NCBI RefSeq assembly: GCF_964019385.1
Contig: NC_088649.1
Coordinates: 14,125,431-14,189,430, forward strand
DNA: 64,000 nucleotides
Direction: 5' to 3'
From: Sycon ciliatum
Taxonomy: Eukaryota; Porifera; Calcarea; Leucosolenida; Sycettidae
The position numbers were made by a program, and so were the translations under genes. Positions 32,773 through 43,788 of this stretch are shown here, in pieces. The notes under the pieces were generated by a model. The model did not search any database. It was not told the origin of the DNA and worked only from the letters and a program-made list of their open reading frames with translations. Every line of letters starts with the position of its first letter. The first letter of the stretch is position 1.

Positions 32773-32960
32773 CAGTCACCTTCGCTAATAACGACTGCGG
32801 ATATAACGACAATTCGCGAATAACGACAGAATTTCCATGCCCAGAGCAAAGTCCCATCCCAGTGTAATACATATAATGAGACTTCGGGTATAACGACACT
32901 TCACGAATAAGGACACCTTTTTGATGCCCTGCCGAGTGTCGTTATAAGCGAAGTTGACTG
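32773..32960. mobile_element. pogo/Tigger-like MITE, 188 bp
   Basis: CAGTCACCTTCGCTAATAAC and (complement) CAGTCAACTTCGCTTATAAC are the ends, flanked by TA (32771-32772, 32961-32962). AATAACGAC/TATAACGAC motifs iterate inside, a feature shared with the larger pogo-like ends at 9112 and 14526. Confidence 0.8.
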
Positions 32961-33219
32961 TATTGAGTGTCGGTTCCTGTACTGGTCCATGCACCGAGCA
33001 GAATAATAAGTGATCCAGTGTTCATTATATAATTCCTTTGTTTGTTGAGGGAATGGAAAGGGGCCAGTCCGACGAAAAAAAATCAGGGCTGCAACGGGTA
33101 GGGGTTTGGTCGGGTAGCGGGCTCGGGTATTTTTGTCAAGTCGACGGAATAGCGCGAGCTCCAGTGTGGGGAGCAAACCCTTTCGTAATAATTATCGCCA
33201 AAGTCGCAACCATTATTTC

Positions 33220-33627
33220 TAGGGCTCAAACGGTTAGTCCGATTAACTGGTTGCAGACCGGTTACGAAGAATTAACGGTTAACCGATAAAGATAACGGTT
33301 ACGCAGTAACTTTTCAGTCAATTTTTCATGTATCAGGTCGTTGCAAAGTATGCACTTTCACAGCCTGTCGCACGCGTACGCAATTTCTGGGCTGTCAACT
33401 CGGTCATATCTGGTCTCTTCGTGTGAGAGTATGTATGAATGAGCATGCAAGAGAATGTACATGTGTGCGTTGTACTGAATAGGGTACATTTTTTGAATGA
33501 GTATAGTCAAATAAACGGTTAAAAAAGAGTCCGCAGGATTGCCATGGCTTATAGGTTATAACCGTTAAACCGACCGTTAGCTTAGCAGTTAACCGTTCGG
33601 GGTAAAACCGTGACCGTTTGAGCCCTA
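33220..33627. mobile_element. hAT-like MITE with perfect 8-bp TSD
   Basis: TAGGGCTCAAACGGTTA and its complement are flanked by ATTATTTC on both sides (33212-33219, 33628-33635). TAACCGTTA/AACGGTTA motifs fill the interior. No coding capacity. Confidence 0.85.
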
Positions 33628-33635
33628 ATTATTTC

Positions 33636-35079
33636 GTACTACTATTATAGGTATTCAATAGAAACAGTTGCAAAATCCTTTAGATGAGCATGTCACAACA
33701 AAGCGTTCTGACATGCGCATCCTCAAAAATAGTCATGATCGGCTCCTCATCAAATGTCAAAATGAGCAATGATGAATGGCTGAAAGACGACATTCACGAG
33801 CTAGGTAACGTGTCACAGAGCTCAGAAATGTATAAATTCAGGGGTATAGTACCAATCAATCTGCCAGAGCTGCGGTAGAAAGATGTGGGATAGGCCAAAA
33901 ATTGACCAAAAGAGTCTATCCAATTCCAGCATACCTGCCTGCACATCATCACATCAAGAGCCATTTGGCTCGTAGGTGACCTCTTTTTGGCCTCCTTGAT
34001 GATTACTGATCCTCTTCTTCAGTCTTCTTCACTTCCTCTTTGACTTTTCCGTCACTTCCCTCAAGTTCCCAGCTCTTCCTGGTTGTATGTCAATGGTGTT
34101 GTGAGGTGCAGCGCAGAAACGCGATGCTATCTGGTTTCAATGTTCAGCCGGATTCTACATTTATTCTCCAAGAGCGTGTTCAATCATGAGCATTATAGGT
34201 GAAGCCAAGTCGGAAACCCAGCCTTCCCTGGTGGCCCACTCTCCAAGGATAGGGCAATAAACGTACTATCAGATGTATGATGCATATGCAGGGCGCAGTC
34301 ATGTTGACTCCATCATACGTGACAATGATGCCACGCGGTTCAGTGCAGCACGGCCACGTCCGTACATTGCCTCGGGCTCAGGCCCGGCGTAGCGTTTCAT
34401 CTGTCTGCTACTGAAATGATCTTGGAAAACATGATCACAGGTTTAAGAGAATCACGTAGCCACCACAGGTCTTCGTATAAATAGGCCGTTGGACATTGAC
34501 AACTGTGCAAAGCTTCAATAGCGGCCCGGGTGATGAATTCTGCCCATACTAATACAGGCCTGTTGATTTCCCATTTGCAAATGAATTTCTCAGACGTGAA
34601 TGGACGTCTTCTCACCACACATAGTGAAATACCAAGGCAAATATCACGCTTGGCCTGGTCGCTGATTACGATGGGATGTGGACTGGTACAGCTGACAGCA
34701 TGCTGATTCGATCACAAATTGCAGAAATTACTCATTATTTTACAAACGAAATCCAGTCATCTATATCTCCCACTCAATGTCTGACGCCGAAAAAAGAGAG
34801 AGAGAGAGACTGAGAGTACGTAGAACTAGTGTTGACATCACTTTAGTACTTACTCAAGTCACATCAAAATCCTTATCAGCGGGCTCCAGGCTGTGGAACG
34901 CCTCCAGTGGGTCTGAATGTTCGACAACGTCAACCATTACTTCTTCAAAGAATCGTCATCTACTGTTTACTGAGTGGTGTGCGGCCAGTCGCCAAGTACT
35001 CGTCCCAGTGCGAGTACTGATTACGATGATGCCGTTCACAAGGGAGTAGTAAAATACCTACTCCGCGCCCAGCTCACAA
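33636..35079. other. Gene-free stretch, nothing recognised
   Basis: I see no inverted repeat, retroelement or convincing exon. The minus-strand frame at 34397-34618 (73 codons) has no family I recognise and no splice context I trust. Confidence 0.4.
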
Positions 35080-35220
35080 TCGATCGATTTGGTTTCTTTT
35101 TTTTGTTGCGCGATCGATCGATTTTGCGCGATCGATCGATCGTTGCGCGATCTGTCGATCGACAGATCGCGCAGCAAAATCGATCGATGTGGCAGATCCA
35201 TAGATGGCGCACAACACGTG
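35080..35220. repeat. CGATCGATC-rich repeat, second copy
   Basis: It carries the same perfect palindrome core as 26703-26884 (around 35155-35175), with ATCGATCGAT runs on both sides and a GCGCACAACACGTGTAC flank. It lies in the opposite orientation. Confidence 0.7.
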
Positions 35221-35336
35221 TACAATGACGTAGCTTCCCAGAAGAAGCAGATGACAGTGTGCTGTACTGTGTGGGCAGGGCGGAGCTGATCAGTTCGCAG
35301 ACTTGAATCACTCCGTGCGGACGGGGATCGGCATTA

Positions 35337-36570
35337 GGGAGGTTCTGCTATACGTGAAACGTAGAGAAATCACGTAGAGAGCAGGTGTCTGGGTTAGAGT
35401 CTACGGCTTCGCGTGTTTTGGCTCCAGATTTCTACGCGGAGATGGGGTTCTCTACGTTGTGGCACACGCAGAGAAAATGCGTACGGATTTGCTGGGTATC
35501 GATCAGGGAGTAGTAAAATACAGGGAGGTGACACGCCACTAATCGTGATTTTTGATGGGTGCCTCGCGCTTGTTTTTTTTTCTTTCGCAAAAAAAGATGA
35601 TCTGCTGAATCAATCTTGAGTATTTGTCGAAGAACTAATTCCGTGAAAAGGTCTATCCATCTCATGGAACAGCATTTGTTTTGCTCTTGTGATACATCTG
35701 TGTCATCGTCATATGGAAAGGTACCACCCTTCCGAAAATCGTCCCGATCGACGGCATGGAGCAATAGAAGGAAGGTGATTTCCTTGAGAACAATACGTGT
35801 ACGATTGGAGATGAAAAGCGAGTGCACAGATTTTGAAGTCGAAAAAATCTCTAGGACACCACACGATCGCCCCTAATTTCTCCTCAGTTGTGATCAACCA
35901 GTACTTCTCTACCTTCTTTGTGATGATGAGCATTTCATATTATGGTATGCTAGAGATTCGGGAGTTCACTTTTCGGAATGAAATGTTCCTAAGTTTGTCA
36001 AGGATTGAAATGCGGGCTACGTCGTCGTAAACAGCTTGTATCGACACAGAAAAAATCTACGGCACGCAGGGATATCTCGCAAAGTGATACCACTCTTGCT
36101 GGACTTCTATCCTGACATAGTGGTAGTTTGGTCGACTACCAAACTTTGTGAAGGCAGACAATTGTTGGAAATTCTCAGCGCTGAGTTTCTACGGGCTGCA
36201 GTAGGAGTCTCTTTGGCGGTAGGTATTTTACTACTCCCTGATCGAGAGAATCCTGATCCGCGCGCGTGTCTACACACTTCGGTACCCATAGTACCCCAAT
36301 CTCACCCGCCGGGTGAAAACGGTGCTGAGGCAATCGTCAAACTGGCCGTACATGCTCGTGTCACCTCCCTGTATTTTACTACTCCCTGGTATCGATCAAC
36401 TGCATGCAGAAAACTGCCAAATATGGAAGGGGAAATTCCCAGTACACATTCCACGTGACTTCTCTAGGTGAAACGTAGAGCAGAACAGCATTTCTTTACG
36501 TTACGGGAACGCGAAGAAAGTTCGCGTGATTCTTTGCGTCGCGTTCCCAAAACGTAGAGCAGAACCTCCC
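35337..36570. mobile_element. TA-flanked MITE (GGGAGGTTCTGCT ends) with nested hAT-like element
   Basis: GGGAGGTTCTGCTATACGTG and (complement) GGGAGGTTCTGCTCTACGTT form the ends, with TA at 35335-35336 and 36571-36572. It is related to 20510-20941. Without the nested insert the element is about 340 bp. Confidence 0.7.
35504..36388. mobile_element. hAT-like non-autonomous element with perfect 8-bp TSD
   Basis: CAGGGAGTAGTAAAATACAG and its complement form TIRs of about 32 bp, flanked by GTATCGAT (35496-35503, 36389-36396). An internal right-end-like GTATTTTACTACTCCCTG at 36222 hints at a further deletion product or solo end. The ends match the micro-elements at 23086 and 43926. No transposase is seen. 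Confidence 0.85.
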
Positions 36571-36641
36571 TATTGACAGCAGCTAGCGACGCAGTCGGAG
36601 TCCTGCATGCTGCCGATAATGTCGACAATTATTATTTATTA

Positions 36642-36902
36642 GGGGCCGTCCAAGGTTACCAATAATATTTTCAAAACGAAAAGTTTTCGTTTGTGGGTGG
36701 GTGGGTTTGATGGAGTTTCGTTTTGAAAATAATTATTGAATGCTGATGGAGAATGCCCAGTTAATTCTGGGTGTCGAAAATTGACATCAATATTTTTTTT
36801 GGAATTCGTTTTACCTGCAGTAAAGGTGGGTGGGTGGGTGGGGACTGAAAAATACTAAAACTTTTCGTTTTGTAAAAACAATCGGTAACCCCGGACGGCC
36901 CC
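36642..36902. mobile_element. Harbinger-like MITE, complete copy
   Basis: GGGGCCGTCCAAGGTTACC and its complement (GGTAACCCCGGACGGCCCC) are flanked by TTA (36639-36641, 36903-36905). The interior has two GGGTGGGTGGG-type runs. It is the best full copy of the family at 13278, 19979 and 58047. Confidence 0.85.
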
Positions 36903-37164
36903 TTATTATTTTATTTATTTTACTAGGGTGTTTCCCACAGACCTATGGTCTTCTTACGGGAGCCCCTAGAAAGGTTTAAAGCATGAACGAACAAATGGGC
37001 GATAATCTGTACAAGAGCGAACAGTGGAAGGCAGCATATTCCACCGATCAGAACCTATGTAGCCAAGGCGAGAAAAACCAGCTTTAGTGTGGGCAGAAGG
37101 CAAGGCCAGAGAAAAAGAGATTTGGGACCTAGTGACGGCAATCGGATTGCATTACGAAACTCAG

Positions 37165-37547
37165 TGAGTGCGTTCGATTACACACTTGAATCGATTCATG
37201 AATCCATTCGCATGCATTCAAGTCGTTCGATTTCATGTCACGAGCCCTGGAATCGATTCGGAATCCATTCACTCTATTCACATGGGGTGATGTGAATAGC
37301 GCGAATCGATTCATGAATCGATTCCCGAATCGATTCGCATGCATAATCGAACGCACTCACTGAGTGCGTTCGATTACACACTTGAATCGATTCATGAATC
37401 CATTCGCATGCATTCAAGTCGTTCGATTTCATGTCATGAGCCCTGGAATCGATTCGGAATCCATTTCCTCTATTCACATGGGCCATGGGGTGATGTGAAT
37501 AGCGCGAATCGATTCATGAATCGATTCGTGTATTCGAACGCACTCAG
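37165..37547. repeat. Tandem pair of palindromic MITE units (GAGTGCGTTCGA ends)
   Basis: Two head-to-tail units of about 190 bp (37165-37359, 37360-37547) each start TGAGTGCGTTCGATTACACA and end with the complement. GAATCGATTCATGAATC motifs are dense inside. The units are almost identical, so the duplication is recent. Confidence 0.75.
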
Positions 37548-37684
37548 TAGATGAGAAAGAAGAAGCGCGTGAACAAAGATGTGACTGTGTACGTCACGGC
37601 AAGTATGTGAAACGCAACCGCTGTCGTACTTGTAACAATGTAAGTTCTAGAGTTTTCGACAGAACGAACCCCATGTCCCGATAT

Positions 37685-37717
<33 letters not shown>

Positions 37718-37951
37718 ATATTCACATAACCAGCTCGAAAAGAATAAGGAAAGACAATGGTACGGAGACTAGGACAAACGTGACAACTAATGAGCAGGCG
37801 CTGCACCGAGACGCAGCAGTGATGGTGGGGCATTGATGACTCTGCCGACCTGAGGTCTCGGCGTCACGGCCAAAAACACGCACCAAAAACAATGAAAAAA
37901 GAAGAAGATAGAGCTGTACAGGTAAGAAAGATGCAAAATCCCAAGGCTTAA

Positions 37952-40832
37952 GGTGGCAGACGGGTCACATGCGAGTCAAAAATCGAAAAAATCGAAAGTT
38001 GTCAGAATATGTTCATTGATATGTCAAATGAAAGGTATAGCTCTGTAGTATATGTTACTGAAATTTTAGCATCGTCAGACCTCTCTGTGTGGCACTACAG
38101 CCCGTCAAAGTTAGCCCTTTGCGTTGAAAAATTCAAAATTTGAATTGAGAATTTATTGGAAACACATCCGGCGTAACCTATAGATTTATAGCAGTTCCAG
38201 CGGTTTTACGCTGCCAGGGGAACCATGCTGGTCATTCCTCGTGCGGATGAGCGTCATGAACTGATCCACATCAGTTCAGCTGCACAATGTAGCTGGCTCA
38301 GGCGTAGGCGTGGGCGTGCGTGCGTGCTTACAAAAATACTCAACAGTTGTGACCAAATTGTCACGATCGCACTGACTGTTTTTCCGGATGTCCCTCAGCA
38401 TCTCACGCAAGCATCGTAAAGGAAGGAAGAAAGGATCATCTAAATTTAGAGGAAATCAGTGGACAAAGAAAGCGGCAGAGACCAGAGCAGCGCCACCTGA
38501 AGCTGACGACGTGTTTGAGGAATTAGATGCAGATGCATCGCACAGAAAGCTCGTAGAATTTTGTTTTGAAAGTGACAGCAGTGCGTCTGACTATAGCAGT
38601 TCCGGGAGTGATCAAGAGGATGGCGAAGAGGCTGGACAGCGGCGGCTAGTTGACATCTCTTGCCTGAACACCTTGATTTCGTCGGCCTTGTGCAGCTCTT
38701 GTCAGCAGCCCACGCTGAGTATTGTTGAAGAAAGGTTTTGTTCCGCATGTCAGTTTGCAGTGTGCCTCATGTGGTGAAACCGTAACTCAGGCTCTTGGTG
38801 TAAAGGGAGTACAAGGTCGTCATTATGACGTTAACAGGAGAGCTGCACTGGCTATGAGATGCATCGGAAAAGGGTACTCCGCAATGACGACGCTATTTGG
38901 CATTCTTGGGTTGCCGCGTCCCATGTCCAAGAGCACATACTATGAGCACAGCAGTGTTATGTGCTCCAGTATTGAAACAGTGGTTCAGCAAAGCATGTTG
39001 AAGGCAGCTGAGCAGGCTACTCTTAGTAATCCAGATACAGATCATCCAGACCAAGTTGCTGTGACGATTGACGGCACCTGGATGAAACGTGGGTTTTCAA
39101 GTCGGTACGGCATGGTGTTTGCTATTTCGTGGGAGACGGGCCAAGTTCTGGATTTCTGTGTTCTGAGCAAACATTGCAGTAGCTGCCAGCGTTGGAGGTC
39201 CGACAGGCGTTCTGGCAAAGTCTCCCAGGCGGAATTTGAAGCGTGGAGTGCGGATCATGTGTGCGACGTCAATACTGCTGCTTCATCTCCGGCAATGGAA
39301 ACTGAAGGTGTAGTGACACTGTTCAATCGCTCAGTCGCTACCAGGAAACTGATGTACACCACATACATTGGTGATGGTGACAGTAAAGGCTTCCAGGCAG
39401 TTGTCAATGCCAAGCCATACGGAGACGTAGAGATCACGAAGGAGGAGTGTGTCGGGCATGTGTCGAAGCGCCTGGGCAAGGCATTGCGTGAACTCAAGAA
39501 GAAGAAAACACCGCTGAGCGATGGAAAGCCGCTTAGTGGTCGAGGGCGCCTGACAGATGATCTATGCGACTCACTGCAAACATATTATAACTTAGCCATC
39601 AGGAATGGCGCTCAACTACCTGGCGACCCAATCACTAACATGGCACGACTCGTTTGGGCGTCAATTTGCCACCGGGCTTCTACGGATGCAAAGCCAATGC
39701 ACCAGTTCTGCCCAACAGATGATGATAGCTTTTGCAAGTGGCAGCAGTGGAAGGCTGGGAAAGCACCACCATATGTTCATCGAAATCCCATACCATCTGC
39801 AGTGTTTGAAGCCGTCAAGCCGATATATCAACGGCTAGCGGACAAGCCACTCTTGGAGCGCTGCCGACGTGGAGCCACCCAAAACCAAAACGAAGCTCTG
39901 AATGGTTTGGTGTGGCAGTATTGCCCAAAGACTGGTTTCTGTGGTGTTGAAACTGTCAAGGCATCTGCTGGACTTGCTGTCATCAAGTTCAACCACGGCT
40001 CCAAGATGTTTGAGCGTGTTCTTGAAGAAATGGGCTGCGCTACGTCCCGCAGCACCTCGACTAGGCTATCATGCATGGATGCTGATCGCCTGTATTTCTC
40101 CAAGAGAAAGCACTCCACAGAAGAGAAAGAGGCTAGGAAAAGAAGAAGAAGAGTCAGGAAGGGTCTGGAGGAGGATACAATGGAGGAAGAGGGAGTCACT
40201 TATGCTTCTGGTGGCTTTTGAGCAGTTTTCGAGTGGAAACTGTAGTTGAGAACACTTAGTTTAGATAGCAGAATATTCCTGTTTTTTGCCCTATTCCGGC
40301 ACTTTGGGACACTCTTTGACTGTTGAGACTCAGTTTTAGGTATAGAAAACTATACATTTTTGGAAACTGTGGTGCATTTGTGTCATCATGGACCACAGTT
40401 TACGCCGAAAGTTCCTACTGCAATGGATTTTTGTTCCATTGAAATGTACCTTATCTATGCGCGATCGGACATTTATGACTTGATCGGTGGCTAGGCTGAT
40501 TGTTTTAGCTTTTGGACCAAGTTGTTTTGGTCCATGATACTTTCAATAGCCAGTAGGTTACTCTTGGATCTTTTTTTGACAGGTTGTTGTGATTTACGTT
40601 GTTGTATTTTTGTCCCGAAGTTCGGCTATTTTTCGCCCGTCATCTGGGAAATTTGGTTGACGGTGAAATGATGATCAACAAACACAGCTCATTGGGTAGT
40701 GTCCTATCTGAAATCTGTTCGTATAAGGATTCAGTGTTGAAAATTTGAAGTGAATCCATTGATTTGTACCCAAGTTATGCTCGATGAAGCTCGTTTGAGT
40801 CTGAAAAAAGGTCGCGAAACCAGTCTGCCACC
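37952..40832 (+). mobile_element. Complete TTAA-flanked DNA transposon (Kolobok-like)
   Basis: The ends GGTGGCAGACGGGT and (complement) GGTGGCAGACTGGT are 14-bp TIRs with one mismatch, flanked by TTAA at 37948-37951 and 40833-40836. The element is 2881 bp and encodes one transposase. TTAA duplications are known for Kolobok and piggyBac; the DDE transposase with a CxxH motif speaks for Kolobok. It is inserted in the 3' UTR of the LINE. Confidence 0.85.
38388..40221 (+). CDS. Mutator-like/Kolobok-like transposase, one frameshift
   Basis: The start ATG at 38388 gives an N terminus (SRKHRKGRKKGSSKFRGNQW) typical of this family. An acidic Ser-rich linker and the first half of a zinc ribbon (CSSC) follow. 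The second half (CASC) and the catalytic domain lie in the +1 frame, 38728-40221. The frames cross near GAAGAAAGG at about 38730: one extra A, or an intron I cannot see, would explain it. In the second frame D is in TIDGTWMKRG (residue 117), D in YIGDGDSK (218), C-x2-H in ECVGHVSKR (243-246) and E in TQNQNEALNG (about 393). A basic tail and VTYASGGF end it, as in relatives annotated as Mutator-like transposase (PF20700). The enzyme would cut and paste DNA in the nucleus. This copy is probably inactive if the frameshift is real. Confidence 0.85.
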
Positions 40833-40879
40833 TTAACACGAGCGATTGTGGGGGAGAAACTGTCTTAGCGTCATACTAT

Positions 40880-43774
40880 TCATAGGGAATCGACTGCCCA
40901 GAGCCAGTTTGTGCTGCGAAGATGGCGGTAAACATTCGTTTTGAATGATTGCATTCTCTTGCTGTGGGGAGGCTGGGATAGGAGAGCGGCAGGGAGGGAG
41001 TTCCAATCGCTGATGCTGCAGTGTGGGAACGAGCGCTTCAGTGCCAGCGGGGCAGATGCAGGCAGCTGGTGTTGGAGCTGGTGGTCATGGCCACTGACAG
41101 CACCGTGCTCGCTGCGAGTTCTGGGGTTGGTAGAGATGATGTGGCGCGGTGGCAACACAGAGAGCAGCTGCGGAGGACCAGGCAAGTAGTGCAGCTTGTA
41201 CAGGCAGGCAAGCGAGGCAACAGTGCGGCGGATGGCCAGGCTGGGTAGGTGTGCCCCAGGGCCGATAGCATGAAGCGCGCGGCGCTGAACATTGTTCAGA
41301 CGCTGGAGGTGGCTCTGCGCAGCTCCCATCCATACAAGAGGCGCATACTCCATGACTGGTCGTACGAACGCCTTGTATACGGTCGTCCGGCCGGCGGGGG
41401 TGAGTATGTGGGCGGCTCTGTTTAGGACCCCAAGCCGTTGGCGTGCACGGGTGGCTACGGAGCGTAGGTGATCGCTGAAGGTCAACTTGGCGTCCACCTT
41501 CACACCAAGGAGGGTGATGGTGGTTGTCTCGGGCACCAGTGTGCCACCAAACAGGAGTGGGGGGAGATCTAAGCCGGTGCGTCTGAGGGTGGCTGTCATG
41601 GCCTGGGATTTGGTCGGTTCAAACATCACTTTCCATGTATGACCCCACTCGTGCAGTCGGTCAACGGACACCTGCAGTGACTGCGCGGCGACTGTTGGGG
41701 TCTGCTGGGAGGTGACTAAGCTGTACAAAGTTGTATCATCAGCATAGGCTTCCAAACTGGCGCCGTCAGCGAGAACATCTGGCGCGTCGTTGACGTAGGC
41801 CAGGAAAAGCGTTGGTCCAAGGATGCTTCCCTGGGGGACTCCAGCGGAAGTCGTATACCTAGATGACGTCCGCCCTCCAACGAGGCACTGTAGGGAACGG
41901 GTGTCCAGGTACGAGGCCAGCCATCTCTGAAGCGGACCATCTATGCCTAGGCTACGCACCTTGTGAAGGAGGCCGACATGCGAGACACGATCAAACGCGC
42001 CTGCGATGTCCACAGCTAGGATACGAGCCGCCCCTCCACAGCCCACAGCGCTTGCCCAGGCAGTTTGGAGAGCTTGCAAAGCGTCCGATGTTCCAAGGCC
42101 TCTGCGAAATCCAAACTGGTGCGACGTGAGCAGATGATGGTCTTCAAAATAGTTTACGATGTGTCTGTTTACAAGAGTTTCCATTACTTTCGAGATTATG
42201 CACAGTAAGGATACGGGCCTGTAGTTCTTAAGGGTTGAGCGGGAAGATCGCTTGTGGATCGGAACCACGTTGGCCGTCTTCCCCATCCTAGGTTGCACTC
42301 CAGACCGGAAGCATAAAGCAAAAAGCTTGGACAGTGGCTCTGCGAGCTCATGAGCACATTCCTTAAGGACGCGAGCAGAAATACCGTCAGGCCCGGTAGC
42401 CTTGGAGACGTCGAGCCTTGCCAGGAGTCGGCGGACAGCCTGTGGGCGGAAGCGGATGGTGCGAAGAGGTGGAGCCTCTGAGGGAGCAGGGTCCGGTAGG
42501 TCAGCCTCCACAAGGTCCGGACCGGCAACGCTACATTTCTTGGAGAAAAAGCGAGCGAATGCCTCTGCTTTCTCTGAGCTTGTTGCCCACTCACGGCCGT
42601 CAGAGTCGACAACTAGGGGAATTTCGGGCTGTGTGCGGTTGCCAGCAGCGTTCTTCAACTTCGTCCACCACTGTTTGTCTCTGAGGGACCCAGTTGAGAG
42701 GCTGCGACGGAGGCTGTCCTCCTTTGCACGTCGTGATCGGAACTGGGTGGCGATCGCTACAGTCACGGAATCGGTGAATGCCTGCTGAAGTGCTGGGTCA
42801 TAAGGGTGTTTTCTCCAGTCGCGCCAGCGCTTCTCCTTCTCCCTCTCGGTCTCTGTGCATTCAGGCGTCCACCATACCGGATCGGAAGGCCTCGTTTCCA
42901 GAACTTTGGATGGGACAAACTGTGCAACAGCTGCAGTAATCGAAGCGGTAACCTGCTCACAGGAAGTTTCTGGGTCCTCCGTGATGATATCACCCCATTC
43001 CACGTTGCGAAGGTGCGCCCTAAGGCGATCCCAGTCTGCCCTGTTGTAGCGAAATACTGTTCGCTTAACAGGGGGTTCACGTCTAGGGAGCACGGAAGAA
43101 AAGTCTGACAGTACAACTGCATGGTCAGATCGACCGAGGGGCGGAAGTATACGTGTAGTTACTGGGGACGTGAACGTTGACATTATGAGATCTAGCGGGT
43201 TGTCTCCACGAGTCGGTACTGTGACATGCTGGACAAGAAGATGGGCAGCGCAGGTATCTTCGAGAGCCTCGCCTGCAGGCGTAGATTTCGAGCTGTTCAG
43301 CCAAGCCCGGTTGTGCACGTTGAAATCGCCAGCTAGGATAATGTGGGAGCCCTGGTGTCTAGCTTCTGGGAGGATGTTGTCGAGATGATCGATTAAGGTA
43401 AGATCGCCAGGGGCACAGGACCCTGGCCGATACACTGCTCCCAAGACGGTGCGGAGACCTGGGGCCAGCTGGAGAGAAACCCAGATGATCTCATGTGCGG
43501 GGGACATGAGGTCAGGGATGAGCATGGAGGGGAGTGACGACTTCACCCAGATGGCTACCCCTCCCCCATGTGCCGTTCTGTCCAACCGAAGTGGTGAGCT
43601 GTATCCAGGGAAGCTGATGTCAGAGGGAAGCACTTTCTCCGCAGTGAACTTCGTTTCTGTCACAATTGCTACGTCGGGTTGATGCTGCAGGAGTGCGTGC
43701 TGTAGGTCGGGAAGTTTGCTGGCTAGGCCGAAAGCGTTTGTGCAGAGAATGCGAAGATTCTTGCTACCCTTCAT
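40880..43774 (-). CDS. LINE endonuclease-reverse transcriptase (CR1/jockey clade type)
   Basis: A single open frame of 964 codons encodes the retrotransposon polyprotein. Residues about 8-225 form an APE-type endonuclease (NAFGLASKL, TETKF, GDFNVHN near residue 150, SDHAVV), which nicks the target. Residues about 450-760 form the reverse transcriptase, with NYRPVSLLCI, FGFRRG, DIAGAFDRV, GVPQGSILGP and the catalytic YADDTTLY. The C terminus has the usual RRALHAIG and DWNSLP-type region. The start is an ATG in good agreement with relatives. The frame has no interruption, so the protein could be functional, although the nested transposon now lies in the 3' UTR. No ORF1 (nucleocapsid-like) is present. 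Confidence 0.9.
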   Translation of the reverse strand: MKGSKNLRILCTNAFGLASKLPDLQHALLQHQPDVAIVTETKFTAEKVLPSDISFPGYSSPLRLDRTAHGGGVAIWVKSSLPSMLIPDLMSPAHEIIWVSLQLAPGLRTVLGAVYRPGSCAPGDLTLIDHLDNILPEARHQGSHIILAGDFNVHNRAWLNSSKSTPAGEALEDTCAAHLLVQHVTVPTRGDNPLDLIMSTFTSPVTTRILPPLGRSDHAVVLSDFSSVLPRREPPVKRTVFRYNRADWDRLRAHLRNVEWGDIITEDPETSCEQVTASITAAVAQFVPSKVLETRPSDPVWWTPECTETEREKEKRWRDWRKHPYDPALQQAFTDSVTVAIATQFRSRRAKEDSLRRSLSTGSLRDKQWWTKLKNAAGNRTQPEIPLVVDSDGREWATSSEKAEAFARFFSKKCSVAGPDLVEADLPDPAPSEAPPLRTIRFRPQAVRRLLARLDVSKATGPDGISARVLKECAHELAEPLSKLFALCFRSGVQPRMGKTANVVPIHKRSSRSTLKNYRPVSLLCIISKVMETLVNRHIVNYFEDHHLLTSHQFGFRRGLGTSDALQALQTAWASAVGCGGAARILAVDIAGAFDRVSHVGLLHKVRSLGIDGPLQRWLASYLDTRSLQCLVGGRTSSRYTTSAGVPQGSILGPTLFLAYVNDAPDVLADGASLEAYADDTTLYSLVTSQQTPTVAAQSLQVSVDRLHEWGHTWKVMFEPTKSQAMTATLRRTGLDLPPLLFGGTLVPETTTITLLGVKVDAKLTFSDHLRSVATRARQRLGVLNRAAHILTPAGRTTVYKAFVRPVMEYAPLVWMGAAQSHLQRLNNVQRRALHAIGPGAHLPSLAIRRTVASLACLYKLHYLPGPPQLLSVLPPRHIISTNPRTRSEHGAVSGHDHQLQHQLPASAPLALKRSFPHCSISDWNSLPAALLSQPPHSKRMQSFKTNVYRHLRSTNWLWAVDSL

Positions 43775-43788
43775 TGTATGTATAGCAC

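Larger units (their letters stand above)
37687..43774 (-). mobile_element. CR1-like LINE interrupted in its 3' UTR by a DNA transposon
   Basis: The coding region is 43774-40880. The 3' UTR continues 40879-40837, is interrupted by the TTAA-flanked DNA transposon (37952-40832), resumes at 37947 and ends in a run of about 28 A on the minus strand (T run at 37687-37714). No separate ORF1 or 5' UTR is visible upstream of 43774, so the copy is either 5'-truncated at the ORF start or ORF2-only. Clear insertion-site duplications were not found. Confidence 0.75.

Noticed and set aside
35432-35827. 131-codon minus-strand frame inside the hAT-like element
   Set aside because: No resemblance to hAT transposase motifs and no flanking exons; more likely chance.
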